Assembly (NCBI GenBank): GCA_022570795.1
Contig: JAKUDP010000002.1
Coordinates: forward strand, 496,001 to 560,000
Length of the DNA stretch: 64,000 bases
Source of the DNA: Sphaerulina vaccinii
Lineage: Eukaryota > Ascomycota > Dothideomycetes > Mycosphaerellales > Mycosphaerellaceae
Direction of reading: 5' to 3'
In this document: positions 1 to 9,410 of the stretch, in pieces
Layout of the letters: the number at the start of each line of letters is the position of its first letter
Numbering within the stretch: position 1 is the stretch's first letter
Translations under genes and position numbers: made by a program
Notes under the pieces: model-generated
Seen by the model: the letters and a program-made list of their open reading frames with translations, nothing else
Database searches by the model: none
What the model was told of the DNA's origin: nothing

Positions 1-835
1 GAATGGCGCGTGTTGTCGCAGAACGTGAGCTCTGGGGTGTGGTGTAGTAGAAGGGCTGCCGAGTCTAAACGCGTCTGTGTAGACGATCGATCGTCATTGT
101 CGGCTTCTATAGTGTTTGGATGGAAAGTTTGGAGATGGTGGGCGATGTCGTGGTCGCGCAGAGGGTGTGGGTGGATGTTGGAAGAAACCTGGAGTGGAGG
201 CTGAAGGAGGGTTCTGAAAGTAGAGCATCACGAAAGGAAGACACAAACTCCACCACAACTGCAGACAAGGTCAGACGCCGGGACTATCCCGCCGACATTT
301 ACGGATAGAGTTGCTGCTAGCGTCCCTCGCTCTAAGCGCATCGTCCTTGGCGTTCAAGAACGACCTCATGCCGCGTCGCTCGGCTGTTTAGCGGTCTCCA
401 ACACCCACAACCATGGCCGTATATGCACTCGTTGGAATCGCAGCTTCGCGTACTATCACGTCCCATACACTGATCTTCTATAGTTGCAATGCAGCCTGAA
501 CGGTATATCGATGAACTAGAAGACCCTGGATTCTCCCTTGTTTTGACCACTAGTCACGCCCCAGTTCGACTGGCTTCAGTCTTGCTAGGTGCCACAACTT
601 CTCGCCATAGTTGACGGTATGGATCCCTGAGATTGGCTGTATAGTTTCGGGCATTCCGGATATATCTGCAAGTTACAATGTGTTCCTTTTCGTCAGAAGT
701 GATAGCGTACATCAACATCATCAAGTATAAGCCAGTATTGCTCCAGAAGAAGTAGGAAATAACTTGAAGTATGAGTATCGGCATTGTTGATTTCGAACGC
801 TTCAATGGCATACTATCTGGCTCGTTTTCGCCCCA
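1..835. other. Left flank, no gene called
   Basis: Downstream flank of ALG8. No open frame here has recognisable homology or a convincing splice pattern. The minus strand of roughly 60-330 is pyrimidine-rich and could be the leader of a gene running off the left edge, but no start codon with an open frame is visible inside the window. A hydrophobic minus-strand frame at 554-811 was considered and not called. Confidence 0.4.
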
Positions 836-2621
836 TCATGAGGTGAAGAAGACGACCAGGAAGCCTATCCAACTGCCGACTACTCCGACAGCAGAATATG
901 AGCTTGTAAACATTAACGGCAAGAACTCGTACTTCGCGCCAAAGACCAGCTGATGGAACAGCGAGCAGTACGCGATCAACGGGATCGCTACTGCAATGTA
1001 GAGCAAGGAGAATCGATCGAACAAGAACACTCGAGGTTTCTCGGACCTGCCAGAAGGTAAGTAAATCATTCATCAACTTGGTATGTGATACTCCGTGGAG
1101 TACTTACGCTGGGGCCAGCTGATCAAAAGCCATCAAGAAGGTCACGAGCCACAAGATCGTGTATACGACCTTAATTGGGAACTCCATCGCAGTGAACAGG
1201 AGTGGAAACAGGCTCACATGACCGGCGACCGCAAGAGGTCGGAATGCTCCAAGGAAGCGTCTATCCTTCAGTGCGAGCAAGCTGAATGGAATGATGACCA
1301 GGAGTATGGCCTTCTCGTGGACGTGCCAGCCGAACAAGAAGGAGGCGTAGCCACAGAGGGTAATTGTGGCAACGAAGTTGTCCCAAGTTGGTTGCAAGAA
1401 GAGCTTGACCAAGGCGGGCTGTATCATGTCAGTATCTGTTACACTTAGTCTTAACTCACGCAACTCACTATCTGCGCTCCCAAAGTCATGATGAATGTCA
1501 GCCTTGGTGGTATGTCCGGCAGGACGGCAAAGGATGTGTCGCCAACTAAGCCTCGAGTGACACTATTGACGGCTTCTGCATTGACAGGAAGCTTGAGATA
1601 TGGCGCGACTGCAGTGCGTTAGCAGGTAACTTCATCCAATTTCGAGTCGCAGACTGCTTACGATATATCAGGGCCCGATCGCTGAAAGAGTACAAAGCCC
1701 ACACATTTGGAGCCCAGTACGCGTGGCATAAACCTCTGCTGAAAGGAAAAAGTCGGCTCATGATCTGAGGTAGCTGCTCAAAACTCTCGAGTGCGAAGGG
1801 ACCGAATGCCGTGGCGATGATCACCACGATACTAAGTCCAAGCTTGATGCAGTTCAGCCATTTGATGTCGAAGATCGATCGAGGTCCCAGACAATATACG
1901 CGGAGCAGATACACAAACCACGCCGGTGCGAGGTACAGGTAGATGTGCTTGAGGCACAGCAGCGCCATGAAGATAGCACCACTGAGCAGAAGACCGCTCC
2001 TCCGGTAGCGTGCCAGAACGATTGACAAGATCAGGATGCCATACATGGTGCCATTGTACTGGAAATGTATGTGGTCGATGATGAGTAGGCCAGGCGACAG
2101 CAAGATTGAGATTGCGGCGGCATGACTTGCCTTCTTCTCACCAACTGGAGCCGAATTGATGTACAGGCTCAAGGCGTAGATAAGGACGATCTCTGTCACA
2201 ATGACTGTCGCTCGCTGGAAGTAGATCGTCTGCCAGCTGTCATAGCCGAGATTCTGCACGTCGAGCATCTTCGGGTCAACAAATCGAGCGAGCTGTGACA
2301 TCGCCCACTCAAAGTAGGCGAAGAGAGGCGGATAGTCCAAGGTCCATTCTGAGGTTTTCTGCGTTGCTTCAGCGGCTCGCACTCTCTCGTTGTTCTTGTC
2401 ATATATCGGACAAACCTCGAAGTACCACTCCTTCAATGGCAAAGAGTTTGTGATCGCGAGCCAGTTGCGGTGCACCTCGAAGTCGGTCGACTTGCTTTCT
2501 TGTGTCAGTGTGCGATCTCAAGCTGTGTTGTCGAGCACACATACTATGATGGCCACAGAAGCACTTTAAATGCTGTCGCAAGCGCGGCACACTGCGGCAG
2601 AGTTGGGTATTGCTCTGCCAT
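836..2621 (-). CDS. ALG8: ALG8, dolichyl-P-glucose alpha-1,3-glucosyltransferase of the ER lipid-linked oligosaccharide pathway
   Basis: This enzyme adds the second glucose (from Dol-P-Glc) to Glc1Man9GlcNAc2-PP-dolichol in the ER lumen before N-glycan transfer. Five exons fit by phase: 2545-2621, 1662-2494, 1469-1608, 1108-1418 and 836-1046, giving 523 residues. The four introns are 50-61 nt. The ALG6/ALG8 luminal signature STDFEVHRNWLAIT lies at the exon 1/2 junction, followed by TSEWTLDYPPLFAYFEW and the HFQYNGTMYG motif. The rest is a multi-span membrane protein ending in a hydrophobic segment. The start at 2621 is supported because exon 1 (MAEQYPTLPQ...) splices in phase into YKSTDFEVH. 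The yeast protein is of similar length (577). ALG6 is the alternative, but the motif set and length fit ALG8 better. The gene is head to head with a GH47 mannosidase. Confidence 0.92.
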
Positions 2622-3153
2622 CGCGTCGATTTCGAAGCACAGAGGTCAATCGCGACCAATGTGCGGATTGGATGTTATTGCATTGATGTGTGGATGTTCT
2701 GTTGAAGCTCAAGTCGATGGAGCCAACAATCTTTTGGACTTTTGGATTCGGATTCGGCTAAAGCGTGCCGCTGGACTAGCGTGATGGAAACGGAAGGGAC
2801 GGGTGGACCGATCATTATCTACACTGGCTGACGACGGTGCACTTGGCGGTCAAACACCTGCTCCCCCTCCTTGTCGACGAGATGTCGAGGAAGCGATGTG
2901 AGTCTGCTCACTACTGTGGCGAACAGTAGAACGACACAGAGATCCAGGCGAGCAACGAAACATCAATATCAACCTTCCCTGCAAGGTCCATGCATAGAGG
3001 AGCCGCCTTGGCTTAGAAAGGAGAAAAGATGTACAGTTCCTGGATGAAGAAGTTCACGGTGAGCATGCAACCTTCATCCACTGCTTTTGGAGTCTGCTTT
3101 GATATGCCATTGCATTCAGCAATGGTTGCTTCTCCTATTGCACATACGGCGTC
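2622..3153. promoter_or_regulatory. Shared divergent promoter region of ALG8 and the GH47 mannosidase
   Basis: A 532-bp interval lies between the start codons of two oppositely transcribed N-glycan pathway genes. It holds no convincing coding exon. A short ATG frame at 3029 followed by GTGAGC could be an upstream exon of the mannosidase, but phase and homology give no support. Joint regulation is inferred only from the layout. Confidence 0.45.
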
Positions 3154-5078
3154 ATGATCCCTCCTTTGAGACGCTATCTGTCGTTCACGCTCATTTCAAT
3201 ATTCTTCTTCGTTGTGTTATTCAATATCTTTGCCAAACCACCTGGTCCTGGACATCGGCACGACAGACCACCTCCACCAAGGCCGCGACCGATTGACAGC
3301 ATCTTACATCCTGGAAAGCTCAAGCCGAAGTTCAAATGGAAGGACGTGAAGCTCAAGCATCCAGTTCACGAGTACGCGAACATACCGAATGGGCATCGAG
3401 TCTCGATTCCTCGAGTGCAGCACGAATTCGAATCAGAGGCCGCAGAGCATGCGGTGTGGCGGAAGGAGTGCTTGAAAGCAGTCGAAGAGGCGTTCCAACA
3501 TTCATGGAAGGGATACAAGGACAATGCGTGGCTGCAAGACGAAGTCGCGCCAGTCACAGGGAAGGCTCGTAATCCTTTCGGACACTGGGGTGCAACGCTG
3601 GTCGACACTCTGGATACGTTATGGATCATGGGTTTCAAGAAGGATTTCGAGATGGCCGTTGCAGCGATCACGAGCATTGACTTTGTCACAAGTCCAATGT
3701 CAGAGCTCAACGTGTTCGAAACCACAATACGCTACCTCGGCGGCATGCTCGCAGCATACGATGTGTCAGGACATAAGTATCCAGAGCTGCTCCGCAAGTC
3801 GGTTGAGCTCGGCGAAATGCTCTACCTCGCCTTCGACACGCCGAACCATATGCCTATCACTCGATGGAACTGGCAGAAGACTGCCCTGGGCGAGGACCAG
3901 GAAGCCAAGAGATCTTGCCTTCTCGCTGAGGTCGGATCGCTTACGCTTGAGTTTACAAGACTCAGCCAGATCACAGGTGACATGAAATGGTACGACGCCA
4001 TAGCTCGCATCACAGATACCCTCGAGGCGCAGCAGAATCATACACAACTGCCTGGACTGTGGCCAACCACAATCAACACACAGGATGTAGACTTTGCACA
4101 CGATCTCACCTTCACTCTGGGAGGCATGGCCGATAGCGTCTACGAATATCTGCCCAAGCAGCATCTCATGCTAGCCGGACAGACTACTCAGTACGAGTCG
4201 ATGTTCCGCACCGCTTTAGCAAGCGCCAAGAAGAACGTCTTCTTCCGCCCACTGAACTCTCAGAATCGTAAAATGCTTCTGTCGGGAACAGTGAAGCGCA
4301 TGTCGCGATCCAGGACCAAGCTCATGCCACAAGCCGAACATCTAGCATGCTTCCTGGGCGGCATGGTGGCTTTAGCTGCTAAGATCTTTCAGCAGCCAGA
4401 CGAGATGGATACTGCTCGAGAGCTGGTCGACGGCTGCCTATGGGCATACAATTCCACACGATCTGGGATCATGCCCGAGATCTTCACTGCTCTCCCGTGC
4501 GCTGAAGCAGAGTGGGATGACTGTGCCTGGAACGAGACCTTATGGCTTCACGCTGTGGCCGAGAAGGCAAACCATGGGACCGCGGGTGAGCAGTACGAGC
4601 TGGACGCTCAGCTAGCGATCGCGAGCAAAGGCCTGGCTCCTGGATTTGTCGGCATTACCGATGCTCGCTACATTCTGCGGCCTGAAGCCATAGAGTCGGT
4701 GTTCGTGCTGTACAGGACTACTGGCGACGTGCGATTCCAGCATCAGGCTTGGGAGATGTTTCAGGCGATCACAAATGCCACGAGGACTCCGATCGCATAT
4801 GCTGCGCTCAAAGATGTCACACAGCTGGATTCGTTGCTCATCGATAATATGGAGAGCTTCTGGTGAGTGGACCAGACTGTGACAGGATCGGGTATCATGC
4901 TGACCTTTTCTTTTAGGACTGCTGAGACTTTGAAGTACTTCTACTTGGTCTTTAGCGACCCCAGTGTCATCAGTCTGGATGACTATGTATTGTGAGTTGT
5001 CACCGCTACGTGCTGTCATAAATGTACTGACTGAAGACAAGAAATACTGAGGCGCATCCACTGCTTCGACCAACGTAG
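3154..5078 (+). CDS. Glycoside hydrolase family 47 class I alpha-1,2-mannosidase, type II membrane protein
   Basis: Class I alpha-1,2-mannosidases trim Man residues from N-glycans in the ER or Golgi. Exons are 3154-4862, 4917-4991 and 5042-5078, giving 606 residues. A single N-terminal membrane anchor (about residues 9-27) is followed by a Pro-rich stem and then the (alpha/alpha)7 domain. Family marks seen are NPFGHWGATLVDTLDTLWIM, ELNVFETTIRYLGGMLAAYD, the conserved Cys region around HLACFLGGM, RPEAIESVFVLYRTTGD, and the terminal NTEAHPL, whose Thr binds the catalytic Ca2+ in the family. The last two exons are short and are placed by this terminal motif. The divergent stem and sequence suggest the fungal MNL2/ER mannosidase-like branch, but I cannot separate this from Golgi-type enzymes. 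It is divergent from ALG8. Confidence 0.93.
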
Positions 5079-5328
5079 AGTGTAAAGTATGACGAAAAGA
5101 TACAATGACATGATACAGAGCCTGAACACGAAGAATGCCGACGGCGAGGATGATTCTTCAGATCGTTCCTGTGCATATTTACTTACTCCTGCAGGAAACA
5201 CTCTCACATGTAAAGTGGTGGCGTCGTTGACATAGCCCCGCTTTGAGCAGCTCCACAGTGGCAACGTCACATCGCCAACAACTTCAGATCTGTAAGACAC
5301 AGTTACCGACATCGATACCGCCAGCAAT

Positions 5329-6036
5329 ATGTTCGAACGATTTCGGTGGTCATCCAGGATAGACCAGACCATCAAGGCCAGCAACCAGCATTCGCCAACT
5401 TCAGCCACCGCACGTTCCAATACGAACTTCTTTGATCTGCCGGCAGAGCTACGCAACAAGATCTACGAGCACGCCGTCTCAGACGTCTCAAGGATATGCA
5501 TTATCAAGGACCTCATCCCCACAACGAAATACGCCCGAAAAGATGCGATACCGGCACTTTTCATAATATCCCGCCAATGTCGACTAGAATACATGCCAAT
5601 CCTTCTCTCCTCCGCGACAATCAGTATAAACATCAACGACTTCGACTTCAGTCACCTCATGCGAATCACTGGCAGCCTCTACAGCACAGAACTAAAAGCT
5701 CTCCGTGCCAATCCGCGACTGTTCCTGAACCTTCACTTCACGAAGAAGCGAGCGCCTTTGACTTCGGCGGAGGCCAATCTGCGGAGATGGATCACGTATA
5801 GATCTACTGGAATGGATCGACTTCCTTGGCATTATGAGCTGCCGATAGCTCTTGAGAGGAGATCGAGATGCACTTATACCAGTTATATTCAGAATCAGGA
5901 GTTGTGCATGTTGGTTTTGAGGACGCTGCATCCTAAGGTGGATGAGTCGTTGCAGTGGGAGTTGCAGATTATCATGAGTGAGCTGGAGAATCAGGATCAA
6001 GAATTCGAGCATGCTAAGGAACTGTTGAAGGCATAG
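5329..6036 (+). CDS. Uncharacterised LPAELRNKIYE-type protein (F-box-like/2EXR-like)
   Basis: A single-exon protein of 235 residues. After a short Ser/Thr-rich leader it carries FFDLPAELRNKIYEHAV at about residues 34-50. This is the short F-box-like motif common in large families of Dothideomycete proteins. The remainder (ISRQCRLEYMPILLSS, later a helical Glu-rich tail) matches the general layout of that family but gives no specific function. It might be a substrate adaptor for ubiquitin ligases, but many family members have no known role. It ends 52 bp before the convergent flavin oxidoreductase. Confidence 0.7.
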   Translation: MFERFRWSSRIDQTIKASNQHSPTSATARSNTNFFDLPAELRNKIYEHAVSDVSRICIIKDLIPTTKYARKDAIPALFIISRQCRLEYMPILLSSATISININDFDFSHLMRITGSLYSTELKALRANPRLFLNLHFTKKRAPLTSAEANLRRWITYRSTGMDRLPWHYELPIALERRSRCTYTSYIQNQELCMLVLRTLHPKVDESLQWELQIIMSELENQDQEFEHAKELLKA

Positions 6037-6088
6037 TCAACCACTTGGTACCACAGCTATATACACTCCAAATTGCTCTATTCTACGT

Positions 6089-7557
6089 CTACCTCAAATA
6101 TCTAAATCCAGCTTCAGCCTTAATCTTCGCATACCCAGATGAGTCCACGATAGGCAGCAGATCCATCTTCCTCTTCTCCTCCACTTTATCAGCTTCCAAC
6201 CACCTCTGCACTTCACTCTCCTCGCTCCAATCACTGGTCAGCTCATCACCATGTCCGATTTGATGTAACTGCATACCCGTAGCTTGAGTATTCTTCGGCA
6301 GCGGCATAAAGTTCTCAATAGCTCCTGTCACCTTCCCTTCCAGTATCTCCTTACAAAGGAATGGCTCAGCACCAAGCGGTCTTCCAATCCCACAACCATC
6401 GCATGCTCCATCTTGAATTGCTCGAACCATTCCTGAAGCTGTACGGAACCCTCCTGTTACATACAATTTCGTTTTCTTGAGCAATGGACGAATCATTTCT
6501 GCGAATTCGATGAAATAGGACTCCCGAGCTTTAGTAGATTCTTTCTTATGTTCGAAAGCTCTGCCTTCGAATGTGCCGCCTGAGAGATCAATGAAATCGA
6601 CACGTGCCTCCTCGAGCTTTATACAGAGGTTTCGACAGTCATCGGGTGTCTGTCCACCTGGTTGGAATTCTACCGAGTTGATCTTGACGCAGATGATGAA
6701 TTTCGGATCATCCACTCGACGTTGTATCTCTTCGATGATTTCGAAGATGATGCGAGATCTGTTCTCTAAGGAGCCGCCGTATTCGTCTGTTCGCTTGTTT
6801 GTCGTTGAAGCGAGGAACTGAGCGAGGAGGTAGCCGTGCGCGCAGTGGATCTGTACTCCATCGAAGCCAGCTTTGTAGCACAAATAGGCGGTCTCTCCCC
6901 AGTCCTTCACATTCTGCTTTATTTCTGGTATGGTCAAGGCTCGAGGCTTGTTGAACCAGTTGCCGGCCCATTTGATTGTTAGTTGAACATCTGATGCGCT
7001 CACTGGGTCGGGATTGAGTGTTGCTGGTCCTTGACGTCCTGGGTGGCTGAGCTGCGCGACTATCAGAGAGCCATGAGCCTGAGCTGCGGACGTCACTTTC
7101 TTGAATGCTTCGACTCTTCCATCGTGGTCATCTTGAAGAATTGGGTTGCCTTGACTCTGTGGTCAGTTCTGAGCTAAGGAGATAATCTAGAAACCTTACC
7201 ATATGCCTCAAGTGCATCGTACTTCAGCATCGTGTTCCCAGACACGATCATACCGATCTCTCCTTCTCCCCACCTACGATACAAGTTCTCATATTCTGGA
7301 GAAGGAAAACCACGCTTGTTGATCGGCTCGTCCGGTTTGTTCCAGCGGCACAGCCTTTCAGTCATAGGGGCCTTGAGAAATCTGTTCTTTGCCACTCTGC
7401 CAGAGAACGGAAATGTTATAGGTTCTCCCAGGATGGAAGTGTCCACCTCCGGGCCAGAGACGCGATATTTGCCATCATTGGCACCAGCCTTGACGCTATC
7501 GTGAGAGTATGCCTTGCTTTCGGGCTCCCCAGACGCAGCTGTCTTGTCGTACTCCAT
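6089..7557 (-). CDS. Old yellow enzyme family NADH:flavin oxidoreductase
   Basis: An FMN-dependent ene-reductase/NADH:flavin oxidoreductase with a TIM-barrel fold. Exons are 7200-7557 and 6089-7149 (50-nt intron), giving 472 residues. An N-terminal extension of about 40 residues precedes the barrel. Visible family motifs are FSGRVAKNRFLKAPMTERL (about 51-69), AQLSHPGRQ (151-159), the active-site stretch IHCAHGYLLAQFL with the paired His/Asn-position residues (220-232), NKRTDEYGGSLENRSR, and the C-terminal phosphate-binding GACDGCGIGRPLGAEP. The His-x-x-His pattern is that of bacterial and fungal 'long' OYE-like members rather than classical OYE1. Substrate is unknown. Such genes occur singly or in secondary-metabolite clusters, and nothing here suggests a cluster. 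Confidence 0.9.
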
Positions 7558-9410
7558 CTTGGGTGGTCTTATCCAGTCTATCTGGAGTTGGCCATGCTGT
7601 TGTGATGATAAACTGCTGATCCCAGCCCCGCCAGAAGCTTGCCCGAGGCTGTAAGGCCAACATGCTTCGGCATCATGCTTTGGAAGTCTATGTCGTGAAA
7701 TCAGATGCTGGCAGCTTCACGACAGCATACCTGAATACCGTAAGTCGATCACGGTAGACATGAACGTTAGTAGATGGAGACTAAGCGTCGTGCCATAGGT
7801 ACATATAGCCAGATCCCTCAAGCCACAATCGTAGGATTATGGCCAGGTGGTACTCCTGTGGTGGCTTCCATATCAAGCGAGATGTCTGTGGTATTGACGG
7901 GCGCCTGCCTCGTGGTAATGTCGTGGCACGGTGAAGCCTCCACTGGGTGTGCAACAAAGCTTGACCTACAGTCACACAAACATTTCAACCTCGTGCGTAC
8001 AACCCCTCTGAACATGTGATTTCTGGAGGCCAACAAGTCATACAAGTCATGCTCGTGGGTATGGCTGGTCCTGAATCGCGATGAGGTGCTTCACGGTAGA
8101 AACGAAATTGTCACAACTCAGCTCTCGGGCCTCTCCTCCACCTTCTCAGCCAACACCTTGAATGCCAGTACTGGACCCGATGACAAGAACAAATGGAGAC
8201 AATCGTCATTTGTCGCGAGACACGAAGACTGGACACTGCTTCCGCAAGTATGACAAGTCTATTGGAAACCAAAGAATCAGAAGTGTTTTGTACGACACGA
8301 AACCATCTGGATACCCAAAAATGGGAAGCTTTTGATACCCTAGCACTTCGGTTCAGATCCCGTCCGTGTCTTCTGAAGCAGTGGTTGGCTGCCCATGTCA
8401 TTGACACATGACCTAGCGCAGCCGCGCCGCAGGAACAGAAAGCTCCGACCCTACAAAATCGTTGCAAGGCTGCAGGAACCCAACAGCAGCTCGTCCGCAA
8501 GGGCCGCTGCACACTATCTCACTTACGTGCCAGTAGAGCTCAAAGCTATTGTTCCAGGTGACGCGACATCGTGAGACTCTGGCGCCGAAGGAGCACACAG
8601 CACGACTCCCTACACAACGACTTGTATATTTGAGCAGCCTTGAAGAGGCCCGACCCGAAGAGCTGTTCGAGAATCGGAGATAATAAGCTAGCCCCTTTGA
8701 GAACGATCTCATCTCCTGTCACTCCTGTTTGCATGCCGGGACCATGTCTATGATATTTCGCGAGGCGGCTGTATCCTTTCCTTCTCGTTCTCCAAGCGTT
8801 GCGTCTTGCTCGCTGCACCGCCTCTCATTACCTTCTTGTTCTTCATACGTTCTCATTTGAGCTTTGAGTTGTTCACTTCGACGAATCCCTACAGTGCCAT
8901 TCTTTACCTCGATCGACGAGCGAGCCATAATACCTCCGGCCAACGACTGCCATCCTTGAGACCGTGTACACGAAAGGAGATAACTCGAAAGAGATCTATC
9001 GAAAAGTAGGACTGGAGCTGAGAAAGAGCGGACTGTACATACATTGGGCAATATCAGCAGAGCACGTCCATTCAGCTCTAGTTGTGTTGGAAGAATAGTT
9101 GTGACGAATCGTGTTGCTGCAAGCAGATTCACCATTTTCTAAAGCATGTCAGTCTTCACACTCAACGGGGGCTGTCGGTCTGTGACTGCGGTGGTCCTCG
9201 CAAGGAACGAATATATGCAGCTAACATGGTACAACAGCCGTGGGGACACTCGACAAGCACTTTGCAAGCTTGTGTACCACTTTCTAATTAGTATTCACCT
9301 ATATCGCATTTGTGTCCGGTCGCCAGATCCGGACCTTCAATACCTTCATCACGGCCGTGCTATCAGCGAATCCGCGGGACAGCCTCGTGCTCCCGCCTCA
9401 CTTGCTTGGC
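7558..9410. other. Long intergenic region; promoter and probable leader of the RRM gene
   Basis: 1.85 kb without a supportable gene. It holds the promoter of the flavin oxidoreductase (left side) and probably a long 5' leader of the Nrd1-like gene (right side). Short ATG frames such as 9146 and 9082 could act as upstream ORFs of that leader. Several open minus-strand frames (8413-9135) lack protein-like composition or splice logic. Confidence 0.4.

Noticed and set aside
554..811. Minus-strand frame with a hydrophobic stretch (VISYFFWSNTGLYLMMLMYA) behind ALG8
   Set aside because: ALG8 ends cleanly at 836 with the expected C-terminus, and this frame has no partner exon or recognisable family.
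2470..2784. 104-codon plus-strand frame opposite the first exon of ALG8
   Set aside because: Antisense to a well supported exon and promoter; no independent evidence.
8340..8370. GGTTCAGATCC resembling a tRNA B box
   Set aside because: No A box at the right distance and no foldable arms.
8413..9135. Overlapping minus-strand frames in the leader of the RRM gene
   Set aside because: Unnatural amino-acid composition and no support from introns; best explained as noise in a long 5' region.
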